A stretch of 43,990 nt of DNA from CAZWKI01 sp964634645 (GTDB taxonomy: Bacteria; Patescibacteriota; Patescibacteriia; UBA1558; S5-K13), in assembly GCA_964634645.1 (NCBI GenBank), contig CAZWKI010000005.1, positions 1 to 43,990 on the forward strand. The letters run 5' to 3'. Shown here piece after piece: positions 1 through 8,790 of the stretch (positions are counted from its first letter, which is position 1; the number at the start of each line of letters is the position of its first letter). The notes beneath the pieces are model-generated. The model was not told the origin of the DNA and searched no databases. It saw only the letters and a list, made by a program, of their open reading frames with translations. The position numbers and the translations under genes were made by a program.

Positions 1-1257
1 TAAGTGTCCAGTAAGAGCTGCTTGCACAGCAAGACTAGCTGTTTCTCCATCACGAATTTCTCCAACCATAATAATATCTGGGTCTTGTCTTACAAGAGTT
101 CTAAGACCCGAGGCAAACGTAAATCCAATTTCTGGTTTTATCTGAGATTGATTAACCCCCTCTACATTATACTCTACGGGGTCTTCTAGTGTAGAAATAT
201 TAAATTTATCTGAATTTAATTTATTTAAAATTGTAAAAATAGAGAAAGATTTACCACTTCCTGTTGGTCCAGTTACAAGGATAAGACCGTTTGGCTTATG
301 AATTGCTTCTTCTATTTTTGGTAAGTTTGTGCCCATAAATCCAAGATCTTCAAAGCTTGGAATTTTTTCTGGTGTACTCAAAATTCTCATTGCGACTTTT
401 TCGTAATCTATAAGGGGCAAGGTTGAAACTCTAATATCTATTTTTTTTTCTACGCCTTCTTTTTTTACACTTACTCTTATTCTTCCATCCTGAGGAATTC
501 TCGTTTCATCAATTTTCATATTTGCCATCACCTTTACTCTAGCAACAAGGGCATTGTGAATATATATTGGCAAAATAATTGATTTATTTAGTACTCCGTC
601 TATTCTAAATCTAATTACTGAATTTTTTCCAACTGGTTCTATGTGAATATCAGATGCACGACCATCTACAGCGTGTCTAAACAAAACAGATACTATTTTT
701 GTAACCGGTGCTGTTTTTACTATTTCTTCTAAATTTTCATTTTCAGATTCAACTTCTTCTATGGTTTCAAAATCTTCTTTTGCGTAATCTAGTGCTTCAC
801 CTACTTCCTTACCAACATCTTTCATTTTTTTCAAAACCCAATTGAAACTATTTTCTGAAATTAAATAATATTTTACATTCAAATTATTTTTGTGTGCCAA
901 AAATTCGGCAGCCTCTACTGCACTAAAATTTTCTGGATCAACAAGTCCAACTTCAAGCGAATTATCAACTCTATTGAATACAACCATTTTGTAATTTGTT
1001 GCCAAATTTGTCGGTAGAAGTTCCAAAATATTCTTATCTAAACCCTCATCTAATAAATTTTTATATGGCACGCTAATTACATCTGCCTTTATTTGTGCAT
1101 ATGTTTCTAGATTTAATAAATTATATTTCTTTATTATCTCGTCTATATCATTACTTTCTTTTTTTAATTTATCTTGTAAAAATTCAAATTTTTCAGGTTC
1201 CAAAAAAGCACCCTCTTTTATTTTGCTCAAAATTTTATCTAAATAATCTAATCTCAT
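1..1257 (-). CDS. pilB: Type IV pilus assembly ATPase PilB/GspE (partial, C-terminus outside window)
   Basis: Hexameric cytoplasmic ATPase that powers pilus extension. I translated the minus strand from ATG at 1257-1255: 419 codons stay open to base 1, so the C-terminus lies outside. The N-terminal ~170 residues resemble the GspE/MshE N-terminal domain. The ATPase core then has the arginine-rich stretch DGRASDIHIEP, a Walker A GPTGSGKS at about residues 328-335, and the Asp box/Walker B region with VRQDPDIIMVGEIRD and TGHL at the edge, all classical for PilB. The start follows the TAA of the upstream gene by one base, so the two are translationally coupled. It is the last visible gene of a pilM-pilN-pilO-small gene-pilB run. 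Assignment to PilB rather than a type II secretion GspE rests on the PilM/N/O neighbours. Confidence 0.93.
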   Translation of the reverse strand, partial: MRLDYLDKILSKIKEGAFLEPEKFEFLQDKLKKESNDIDEIIKKYNLLNLETYAQIKADVISVPYKNLLDEGLDKNILELLPTNLATNYKMVVFNRVDNSLEVGLVDPENFSAVEAAEFLAHKNNLNVKYYLISENSFNWVLKKMKDVGKEVGEALDYAKEDFETIEEVESENENLEEIVKTAPVTKIVSVLFRHAVDGRASDIHIEPVGKNSVIRFRIDGVLNKSIILPIYIHNALVARVKVMANMKIDETRIPQDGRIRVSVKKEGVEKKIDIRVSTLPLIDYEKVAMRILSTPEKIPSFEDLGFMGTNLPKIEEAIHKPNGLILVTGPTGSGKSFSIFTILNKLNSDKFNISTLEDPVEYNVEGVNQSQIKPEIGFTFASGLRTLVRQDPDIIMVGEIRDGETASLAVQAALTGHL

Positions 1258-1258
1258 A

Positions 1259-1615
1259 TTATTTATTTTCTAAATTTTTTTCTCTTATTGGGTCACCAAA
1301 TGGGTATTTGTTACCAACCCTATCTATAAAAGCCTCTATCTGTTCTTCTGTTTGTGGTAATTCAATATATGGATCAAGCTTTTCAAACATATTTTTATCA
1401 AAACTTAATAATTTTTCATTTTTTTCTAATAATTTATCTGATTTTTTTGCCTTACTTTCTAATTGTTTTATTGTAGACTCTAGTAAATCAACACTCATGC
1501 CTTCTTCGCTTTTTTTTGATTTTTGTTTGCTGATAAAATAAAACATTCCCGCCATCAAAATGACTAGCGTTACTGTAATAAGAATTACTTTTTGATCAAT
1601 TATTTTATTTTTCAT
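1259..1615 (-). CDS. Small bitopic membrane protein of the pilus operon
   Basis: 118 residues: a basic start (MKNKIIDQK), one membrane helix (about residues 10-28), then a lysine/glutamate-rich coiled-coil-like segment and a short C-terminal region with PFGDP. It starts inside the end of pilO (11-base overlap) and stops one base before pilB, so it belongs to the same transcript. By position it takes the place of PilP in the PilM-N-O-P alignment complex, and the membrane anchor plus extracytoplasmic tail would fit, but I see no convincing PilP lipobox or beta domain. I treat it as an unassigned pilus-operon protein. Confidence 0.75.
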   Translation of the reverse strand: MKNKIIDQKVILITVTLVILMAGMFYFISKQKSKKSEEGMSVDLLESTIKQLESKAKKSDKLLEKNEKLLSFDKNMFEKLDPYIELPQTEEQIEAFIDRVGNKYPFGDPIREKNLENK

Positions 1616-2252
1616 TTTTTAAATAATAAGTTTTAAAAACAATTCTATATTGGGTCATACCTGAATCAAAAGAAAAAGAAGTAACATCAAATAGTCTTAT
1701 ATGTTTTTCTATTCCCTCTAAAAAATCTTTTAGTTTGTCATAGCTTCCGGTTCCTCCAAACACAGAAATCGAAACCTCTATTTGTTCTATATTATTATCT
1801 ATTTTACTTGGCTCTTCTTTGACGTTCTGAGGTGCAGAAATTTGTATATCCCTCAAAATAAGACCATAATGATTAACAAGTGCCTCAACTTGAAGTAATA
1901 TTTCTGGTAAATTCTGTTTTTGTGGCAAAACATCATAAAGATCACCTTGATAAACATTTTTTTTGTCTTCTATTTGTTTAGTGGCTAGCTTCAAAGCATT
2001 AAATTTTACTTGATATTTTTGTATTTCTTCTAATTTGCTACTTTTTAAGGATATCAAATCTTTTTCTTGTTTTAAAGACGCAAACTCAGCTTTTAGCAAA
2101 AAGAAATACCCAAATACAAAAATAATAATAATTTCCAAGACCACTATTATTTTTATATTTTTTGCAAGAGCTTCAAAAATCTTTGAACCCTTTTTTGATT
2201 CTCCAACCTTAATATCAATTTGATCGTTTTTATTGTAATCTTCTTGTCTCAT
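1605..2252 (-). CDS. pilO: PilO-like type IV pilus inner-membrane protein
   Basis: About 215 residues. Start set at ATG 2252-2250 (MRQEDYNKN), five bases after the pilN stop; a longer reading from 2297 would overlap pilN. Order: cytoplasmic ~35 residues, one membrane helix (IIVVLEIIIIFVFGYFFLL), a coiled coil (about 60-100), then an alpha/beta ferredoxin-like domain with PEILLQVEALVNHYG and the ending RIVFKTYYL, the usual PilO plan. PilO pairs with PilN in the inner membrane to link the PilM ring and PilB motor to the outer apparatus. The gene overlaps the next one by 11 bases. Function is from fold plan and neighbours, as PilO sequences are poorly conserved. Confidence 0.8.
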   Translation of the reverse strand: MRQEDYNKNDQIDIKVGESKKGSKIFEALAKNIKIIVVLEIIIIFVFGYFFLLKAEFASLKQEKDLISLKSSKLEEIQKYQVKFNALKLATKQIEDKKNVYQGDLYDVLPQKQNLPEILLQVEALVNHYGLILRDIQISAPQNVKEEPSKIDNNIEQIEVSISVFGGTGSYDKLKDFLEGIEKHIRLFDVTSFSFDSGMTQYRIVFKTYYLKNEK

Positions 2253-2256
2253 TTGT

Positions 2257-3474
2257 TTATTCTTTTGTTGTACTTGATAAATTAAAGCTACTGTCATAAA
2301 AAATGTTGTCTTGTAAATCCAATGTTATAGAAAAAGAAACTCCATCTTCTGATAAACTCGCTCCTGTTATTATGACATTTTTTGCAAAATTATTTGCTCT
2401 TTTTAAATACAACCACTGTCTTACAACCGTCTGATAATCTGGCGCCATTGCGGAAAGAACCAAATTGCCATTTAATCCGCCTTGAAAATTAGAAAAATTA
2501 ACAGTCGGCAAAGTGTTATCTTCTATTGCTTTAAAAAATTTACTCCAATAAATATGTCTACCAAAAAGATCTTGAATCTTTTGAACTTTTTCTTGCCAAG
2601 ATTCAATATCTTTTATCGTGCTGTCATAGGATTTTAAATCTTCCAAAGAATCGTTTACCGTTTTATTTAATTCATTGTTTTCTCTAATTATTTTATCTCT
2701 ATATATGCTTACACCAAAATAAACCGCAAAAACTATTAACACACACATTAAAAGGCTTAATAACAGTGAAAAAATAAATGTATTTGTGTCTACTTCTTTA
2801 ATTTCACTCGGTAAAAGATTAACATTTGGTTCGGTCTGGCGCTTTTGATTCTCTGGTTTTTTTGATTTAAAAAGTACGGCAAGCTTTTTTAGCGTATCCT
2901 TAAAATTTATTTCTGATTTTCTAGGGACTTGTCTTTGATTTAATTCTCTAGCATTATTTTGAATTTTTTTCTTTTCTATATTAGAAGAATCATATACTAT
3001 TGTTTTTTCTGGTGGTTTTTTTGCTGTATCTATTTCAATGTTAATTTTAGGACCCCCGCTGTCTGGTTTTAAATTTTTATTCTTAAGTGAATTTATTTCT
3101 CTTTCTTCAAGTGGCTTGTAATTATCATTATTCTTATTTGTAAAAATTTTTGAAAAGAAGCTTTTTTTATTATTATCTTCAACAATTTTAATTTCTTCAT
3201 TTTTATCTTCTATATCTCTTGTAAAATTTGGCCTTGATTTCATTTCTTGTATTCCAGAATTTTTGTTGTCTGACAGAGTAAATGAGTTTGCCGTTTTTGA
3301 TTTGACCCAATCTGCAAAACTTTTTGTATTACTAGGCACATTGCCAGAGTTTTCTCTCTGTAATTTATGCCCTGAACTAAATTCTATTTCATTTAAATCA
3401 AAATCTTTCTTGCTTTTTGCAAGTTTATCATCTTTTTTTCTAATTTCTTCTGGTAATAAATTTACGTCAACCAT
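2257..3474 (-). CDS. pilN: PilN-like protein with long N-terminal extension and two NLLP motifs
   Basis: 405 residues, about twice the usual PilN length. The C-terminal half is typical PilN: VNLLPSEIKEVD (about residue 217), one membrane helix (FIFSLLLSLLMCVLIVFAVYF), a coiled coil and an alpha/beta domain ending in TLDLQD. The NLLP box is the segment PilM binds. Here a second box, VDVNLLPEEIRKKD, sits at the very N-terminus, and the ~210 residues between the two are polar, low-complexity and probably disordered (many Lys, Asn, Ser). pilO follows after five bases, while pilM lies upstream across a 110-base repeat region. It recruits PilM to the membrane; the doubled box could hold two PilM molecules (inference). 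Confidence 0.87.
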   Translation of the reverse strand: MVDVNLLPEEIRKKDDKLAKSKKDFDLNEIEFSSGHKLQRENSGNVPSNTKSFADWVKSKTANSFTLSDNKNSGIQEMKSRPNFTRDIEDKNEEIKIVEDNNKKSFFSKIFTNKNNDNYKPLEEREINSLKNKNLKPDSGGPKINIEIDTAKKPPEKTIVYDSSNIEKKKIQNNARELNQRQVPRKSEINFKDTLKKLAVLFKSKKPENQKRQTEPNVNLLPSEIKEVDTNTFIFSLLLSLLMCVLIVFAVYFGVSIYRDKIIRENNELNKTVNDSLEDLKSYDSTIKDIESWQEKVQKIQDLFGRHIYWSKFFKAIEDNTLPTVNFSNFQGGLNGNLVLSAMAPDYQTVVRQWLYLKRANNFAKNVIITGASLSEDGVSFSITLDLQDNIFYDSSFNLSSTTKE

Positions 3475-3484
3475 GTTTGTGTTC

Positions 3485-3580
3485 TAAAGTTGTAAGGTTA
3501 TAAAGTACTGAGTTATAAGGTGTTAAGTTATAAAGTGCTTGTTTCTTCCACCTTTATAACTTGATAACTTTTAACCTAAT
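3485..3580. repeat. AT-rich intergenic repeat, family B
   Basis: The pilM-pilN gap holds several copies of GTTATAAAG-type units, including an 11-base perfect inverted repeat (AAGTTATAAAG at 3525-3535 against CTTTATAACTT at 3552-3562). The 16-mer AAGTTATAAAGTGCTT (3525-3540) recurs exactly at 15931-15946 beside a four-helix-bundle gene. No ORF or promoter of note. Confidence 0.7.
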
Positions 3581-3584
3581 TTAA

Positions 3585-4694
3585 TTATACTATATTTTTC
3601 ATTGCAAGTCCTATTGCCACAGCAAACCTTGGGCCAATTTCATCAAGCACTGGTTTCAATTCTTTGGGATACATAACCTTGTGCCATGCATCTCCAATAT
3701 AAACTGGCGTATTTAAAACACTCTTTAAATATTCAACAATATTTGGTAAATATGCAGAACCACCAGTAAGAATTACCTTATCAACCGACCCCTTTCCTTG
3801 ACGTCTGTATAAATCAAAAACATATTTTATTTCATTTATCATTGGTGATAATGTTTCTTCTATTATTTTTGGAATATTTGCCCCGTTCTCTTCTAAAGAC
3901 ACAAGACCAAAGTCTTGTTTAAACTGTTCTGCTCTTTCTATGTTTATATTTAAACTTTTTGCAATACTTTGAGTCATTATATTTCCACCTATTTCAATGC
4001 TTCTATTTAAAATCGGTAATCCTTTATAAACAACACAAACATCTGTTGTGATAGAGCCAATATCAACTATCATCGCTATCATTGAATCTTCATCTATAAG
4101 CGATCTTGCTATTGCAAAAGATTCTACTTCAAGGGCGTATAAATTAAGATTTGCTTTTTGAAAAATATCCATATAAAGAGTAACTAAATTTTTTGGTGCT
4201 GCCGTAAGCAAAACCTTATCAAACCGTAAATCTGTTTTTATAAACTCCTTGTTCTCGGATACACCATTTGTTTCTTTTTGTGTAGACTCTTTGTTTTCTA
4301 GATTATCTGATTCCAAAAGATGCCAACTAATCATCATTTCTTCTATTGGAAATGGAATAAATTTTTTTGCTTCCCATCTTACAGCAGAGTCCATATCTCT
4401 TTTATCCATTTTTGGTAAACTTATCACAGAACTAAAAACAGAAAAAGTTGGAAGAGCTGTTGAGCACATTTTCGTAGATACTCTAGATTTCTCAAGAAGT
4501 TTCTTAATTGATGCAACAATCATTTTTTCTGATTCAGGGGTTTTATTTCTTATAATATCATATCCAATATCAATCATTCCATAAGTAACTAGTCTTGCCC
4601 TTCCTCTGTCGTTTGTAAGCTGAACAATTTTAATACTAGAGGTCCCTATATCAACCCCAAGAAAATCTTGTTTTTTTTCTTTGAATAAACTCAT
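3585..4694 (-). CDS. pilM: Type IV pilus assembly protein PilM (actin-like ATPase)
   Basis: 369 residues with the actin/FtsA fold. The phosphate-1 motif FLGVDIGTSSIKIVQL is at residues 11-26, the phosphate-2 motif MIVDIGSITTDVCVV is near residue 210, and the adenosine motif VILTGGSAYLPN is near 315. A stretch of about 25 acidic/polar residues (LENKESTQKE region) is inserted in the middle. PilM is cytoplasmic, binds ATP and docks onto the NLLP box of PilN, linking PilB to the inner-membrane PilN/PilO complex. It is first of the pilM-N-O-x-pilB run, but a 110-base repeat-bearing gap separates it from pilN. Length and motifs are those expected. Confidence 0.94.
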   Translation of the reverse strand: MSLFKEKKQDFLGVDIGTSSIKIVQLTNDRGRARLVTYGMIDIGYDIIRNKTPESEKMIVASIKKLLEKSRVSTKMCSTALPTFSVFSSVISLPKMDKRDMDSAVRWEAKKFIPFPIEEMMISWHLLESDNLENKESTQKETNGVSENKEFIKTDLRFDKVLLTAAPKNLVTLYMDIFQKANLNLYALEVESFAIARSLIDEDSMIAMIVDIGSITTDVCVVYKGLPILNRSIEIGGNIMTQSIAKSLNINIERAEQFKQDFGLVSLEENGANIPKIIEETLSPMINEIKYVFDLYRRQGKGSVDKVILTGGSAYLPNIVEYLKSVLNTPVYIGDAWHKVMYPKELKPVLDEIGPRFAVAIGLAMKNIV

Positions 4695-4760
4695 TTACTT
4701 AATTATAAATTACAAATGCAAAATCTCAAAATTTTAAAATTTAACATTTAGAATTTAGAG

Positions 4761-7700
4761 TTAATATGGCGCTATCTGATCCCACCTTGGAAGTGATTTT
4801 AGAACATCTCCAAGGCCAGGAGGAGTGTTTATTACATTCCTTCCATCATAAATAATAAGCTCTGATGGATTTTTCAATTCATCTCTATAGGTTCTTTGAA
4901 ATAAAAAGTTTTTTGCCATAACCTGACCAGAGATTTTTAATTGACTATCACCATCTCCAGTTCTAATAGTTCCACAATGTAATGTTGGATTACTCGAATC
5001 TGCTCCACAACTAGAAACTTCTGAATCACCAAGAACTATAAAAGTTCCAGCGAGATTTGTAACAGATGGATGAATATTTAAATCTCCTAATATTATCCAT
5101 GCAACAGATGCAAGTTGCTTAGAATTTCCAGACACCGAATTCTCTGAATATTCTATGTTAGCAAGTTCTGCTGATGTTGTACCTATATTCAAATCTCCCT
5201 CTATTATTATAGTGCCAGCGCCGTAATCACAATTTTTGAATTTATACGCAAAACCACTATTATTGATCTCACTAATTGTAACGCTACTTGTAGCTCTATA
5301 AACCTTTCCTTCCAAACAAAAATCCTGAGGTGTAGACGCTTCTATAGAGGTAAATGGAGTAGATTCTCTGGAATTTAAATAATCAAAATTAATATTACCC
5401 AATGCGTTGCCATAATCATTTGACGCCTTGGGATAATTGTATATTGGGGCTGTATATCCTCTTGGNNNNNNNNNNTAATTGAGCCATGGTCTATCTGGAT
5501 TAAAATTTGGTAAGGCAAAATTTGGATTGTATGGAGATGTTGCGGTTGCTTGTTCACTGGCCCAATTTACGAGTCTACCTCCAGCCTGAATCAAATAAGA
5601 TGAATTGTAGTATCCCATTGGCGGTGCTATAGAAAAAGAAGATCCAATATCTGATCTACTATATATACTTCCATATTTTCCAGAAACATAAGATTTGTAA
5701 ATACCCGTACCCTCGTTTGGCCCAAACTCTATATATCCAATATTTTCTCCTGCCCAAGCATATCCACTTATACTTCCTGAATTTGTATCAAAAATAAGAC
5801 CATATTTTCTACAACTGCTACAAATATCACACTTTGTTTCATTTTCATTTTCTATTGTGCCTAATTGACATTTTTGACATTCATAACAAATATTATTTTG
5901 TCCCACATTTCCACCGCCCGGATAAACAAAACAACCAGAACAATATCTCTTTTCTGGATTATTAAAATTATTTATAACCTCTTCTGCACTAAAAGTTTTT
6001 TTGTATATCCTTACAATATCCATATTTCCAACCCAACTTTTTGTATTAATTTTTTGGCCCACAAACCAAGCTTCGTCTTGAACATCTAATTCAAATAAAT
6101 CTGCTATTGACTCACTTCCAATTAACCGTGTATCAAAATAAATTTTCCCCTCACCATTTCTGTCCAATGAAACAAAAGTGTGGTGCCATGCATTATCATA
6201 AAACTCTTCTCTATTCATGACCCCGATAATTTCCTTACCTTTAAAAGTAAAAATAAACACAACGTCTTCATCCCCAGAATCTTTTAATACAAGCTCCCAG
6301 TTCTCTGCGGATGAAATTAATGAGGACAAACCGTTTTCTTTCATTGCCTCATCTGCTTTGACCCATGCTTCAATAGAAAAATCACTTGTACCAAGTTGTT
6401 CTGTTGGAGATATTGTTATTGAGCTGTCTTCATCAAAAGTAAGACAACTGTCTATTTTACAATTTTCATCTTTCCATGGATCGTTTTCAAAATCACGTAG
6501 ACGACCCGTATAATTTTTACCAGAAGAATCCATTGCGAAATATCCTGAATTTTCATCAAATTTATAATATGCTACAAGAAATGGTTCTTCGTCTCTTGGA
6601 CCACAACTAATACAATTTCTATAACTTGAAGTAACAGATGAAATACTGGGTCCCTGAAGAGAAATCCAGTCGGCGTTTTCAGTTGACGAAACACCCGCCC
6701 AACCAGTAATCATATGAGGATAAATTCCTTGAGGTTGATTTCCGGTCCAATTAATTTTTGTATTCTCAAGTGATCCATATGGAGGCGTTGTTCCAAAACC
6801 GCTTGTACCACATGTCCCACCAAAACAAATCCAACCAAGATTACTTGACCAGGCCCAACCTTGAATATCGCCAGAAACATTATCAACATTTATCCAATAT
6901 CTAGAATTGTGTGATATATTGTGTAAAACTTCATCATCTGTTAATTTTTCAGAAAAAAAACGAAAATTATCTAACTCTCCTTGAAAAAAACTTTCTTTTG
7001 TTCCTGGTGAATAGTCTCTTACTCCCAATAATAACTCTTTATTTTGAGTGCTTATGTTTGCATTTGTTGATGTAACAAAATTATTTTCACCATCATTAAC
7101 ATACATCCAAAAAGCACCCGGTTCATAAGTAATTGTTAAGTTGTACCACTTGTCAAAAGATACTGCGGTGTCAAAATTTAATACACTAGAATTTCCGATT
7201 TTGCATTTCAATATTTTTTGGGCCGATACCTTTTCAACATAACACTCATAATTCATTCCATCTGTAAAGCTACCATTAGAAAATAATGTTTGCCTTGAAG
7301 GATATGCATCCTCTTCTAATAATTTGAAAGATAAACTTATAGAAAAATTATCTGGCAAAAAATCTGAATGAATACCGAAAGTAATAAAATTATTTTTTAA
7401 CGTAGTTTCGCCAACGAAATATATTGAATTATCAAAATTTGAATCGCCTGTTTTATTTCTTAAATTATCTTTTGTCATTTCATAAAATAGCCCATTATGA
7501 TTTGCACCTGAATTATCTTTTACGCGCCATTCCCATCCGAAAAAATATACGTCGTTACTATCAAAACCCACGTCTAATACTTTTGTTGCACCTATAGCGC
7601 AATAGTCTCCAATTGTTGTATCTGAACCATACTGAGTCAAACAATTGCTATTTCCCCAACCCATAATATTGTTCCAAAACCATCCAAATGGATTTTCTAG

Positions 7701-7814
7701 TTCAACCTCTGCATTCGTTGTTTTGTAATTTAAGTACGAAGACAAAAAAATCACAAAAAATATTAGCGATATACATATAATAAAAATTGTTTTTTTGTTT
7801 TTTAAAAATTTCAT
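4761..7814 (-). CDS. Large secreted LamG-domain surface protein with GWAW-type repeats
   Basis: About 1017 residues counting the gap. Start set at ATG 7814 (MKFLKNKKTIF), which begins a good signal peptide or anchor; the open frame continues upstream only from TTG. Two concanavalin A-like LamG (Laminin_G_3-type) domains are visible, at about residues 80-300 and 410-620, both with the AWHHTF/KWYNLTI-type strands. Between and after them come motifs such as QGWAWSSNLGWICFG, TGWAGVSSTENADWIS and SGYAWAGENIGYIEFG, and a Cys-rich patch with several CxxC pairs. The C-terminal ~180 residues have repeated I(I/V)xGDLNI strands and end in LPRWDQIAPY. It lies directly downstream of pilM on the same strand, so it may be an adhesin or minor pilus-associated protein (inference). 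A 10-N gap lies at about residue 780; the frame is kept across it. Confidence 0.75.
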   Translation of the reverse strand: MKFLKNKKTIFIICISLIFFVIFLSSYLNYKTTNAEVELENPFGWFWNNIMGWGNSNCLTQYGSDTTIGDYCAIGATKVLDVGFDSNDVYFFGWEWRVKDNSGANHNGLFYEMTKDNLRNKTGDSNFDNSIYFVGETTLKNNFITFGIHSDFLPDNFSISLSFKLLEEDAYPSRQTLFSNGSFTDGMNYECYVEKVSAQKILKCKIGNSSVLNFDTAVSFDKWYNLTITYEPGAFWMYVNDGENNFVTSTNANISTQNKELLLGVRDYSPGTKESFFQGELDNFRFFSEKLTDDEVLHNISHNSRYWINVDNVSGDIQGWAWSSNLGWICFGGTCGTSGFGTTPPYGSLENTKINWTGNQPQGIYPHMITGWAGVSSTENADWISLQGPSISSVTSSYRNCISCGPRDEEPFLVAYYKFDENSGYFAMDSSGKNYTGRLRDFENDPWKDENCKIDSCLTFDEDSSITISPTEQLGTSDFSIEAWVKADEAMKENGLSSLISSAENWELVLKDSGDEDVVFIFTFKGKEIIGVMNREEFYDNAWHHTFVSLDRNGEGKIYFDTRLIGSESIADLFELDVQDEAWFVGQKINTKSWVGNMDIVRIYKKTFSAEEVINNFNNPEKRYCSGCFVYPGGGNVGQNNICYECQKCQLGTIENENETKCDICSSCRKYGLIFDTNSGSISGYAWAGENIGYIEFGPNEGTGIYKSYVSGKYGSIYSRSDIGSSFSIAPPMGYYNSSYLIQAGGRLVNWASEQATATSPYNPNFALPNFNPDRPWLNXXXXPRGYTAPIYNYPKASNDYGNALGNINFDYLNSRESTPFTSIEASTPQDFCLEGKVYRATSSVTISEINNSGFAYKFKNCDYGAGTIIIEGDLNIGTTSAELANIEYSENSVSGNSKQLASVAWIILGDLNIHPSVTNLAGTFIVLGDSEVSSCGADSSNPTLHCGTIRTGDGDSQLKISGQVMAKNFLFQRTYRDELKNPSELIIYDGRNVINTPPGLGDVLKSLPRWDQIAPY
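5466..5475. other. Assembly gap (10 N)
   Basis: Ten unknown bases inside the LamG protein gene. Both sides read in the same frame with exactly 10 bases, so the true gap length is probably 1 modulo 3. Confidence 0.98.
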
Positions 7815-7947
7815 TCTTTGTAAAATTTTGTCTTTATTTTGAAATAGAAGCTTTATATTTATATAAAATTTTTTAATATAAAACAAATTATTCTTAATCT
7901 TTTAGTTTAAAAAATATAATCCTCTAATTCAGTCGAAAATGGTTGTT

Positions 7948-8178
7948 TTATGGGGCTATTTCATCGCTAGAAACCTTCTCAATTAGACCTTTCAAATCTT
8001 CTTTACTGGGATTTTCTATAACCTTGTTTTTGTCAATATTCAAATAATTTTTATGAATCCTTGTTTGCGTATTTTTATATTTGTTGGCATTAAAATAAAA
8101 ATATAGAGACCAAATAATTATAAGTATAACAAGAAGAACTAGAGCAATTATAAGTATTAATTTTTTGTTATTTATCAT
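7948..8178 (-). CDS. Small membrane protein, unknown function
   Basis: 76 residues: MINNKKL, one long hydrophobic helix (about residues 7-29, very Ile/Leu-rich), then a Lys/Asn-rich tail ending in VSSDEIAP. It lies between two large surface-protein genes on the same strand and may be co-transcribed. I do not recognise a family. It resembles the 88-residue protein at 12056 only in overall plan (an N-terminal helix and a polar tail). Confidence 0.55.
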   Translation of the reverse strand: MINNKKLILIIALVLLVILIIIWSLYFYFNANKYKNTQTRIHKNYLNIDKNKVIENPSKEDLKGLIEKVSSDEIAP

Positions 8179-8218
8179 ATTTTTATAAAATTATAAATTA
8201 TTATATTTCAAAAATACG

Positions 8219-8790
8219 TTATTTAATACACATAAATTTTTCTTCGTCCCATTTTGGTAATGTTTCTGGACACTTACACGTTTTTCCATCCCATGTTCCA
8301 CCGTCTGCTATACATGCTCCCGCTGGATCTGAAGCACGTTCTATACAATGAGGATCTGTCGGGTCTGCATCCCAAAAAAACTCAGGTTGACATATACATG
8401 TTTTACCGGTCCATTTTCCACCATCTCCTGTGCAATTTCCTTCTGGATCTCCTCCTGCAGCAGCAACACATTCAAACTTTAATTCATCCCATAGGGGCAA
8501 TTTTTCTCCACATATGCATGTTCCATCCTTCCAAGCACCACCAGTAGCCTCACATCCTGCTTTTGCATTATCGTCAATACATTTTAGAACTTTATCATAC
8601 CAAGTAAATCCTTCTTTACACTTACATGTAGGGGTTGGTGCATACCAACTACCACCGGTAGCCTCACATCCCGCTTTTGCATCTGGATCAAAACAATGAT
8701 AATAGACTCCATCCCATGTAAAATCCTTTGGACACGAACACGTTGTGCCGCTCCATGTGCCACCATCTGCTTCACACCCTATTTGGGCTG
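8219..8790 (-). repeat. Five tandem Cys-rich coding repeats
   Basis: On the minus strand the units begin GCEADGGTW, GCEATGGSW, GCEATGGAW, NCTGDGGKW and ACIADGGTW, each about 38 residues. Units 1-3 are most alike, sharing the linkers DPDAKA and DDNAKA; units 4-5 are more diverged and carry the linkers GGDPEG and SDPAG. Recent duplication of units 1-3 is likely. Confidence 0.8.

Noticed and set aside
1095..1541. 148-codon plus-strand frame opposite the pilus genes
   Set aside because: It is the antisense shadow of pilB and the small pilus gene, with no membrane or domain logic of its own and no ribosome-binding site.
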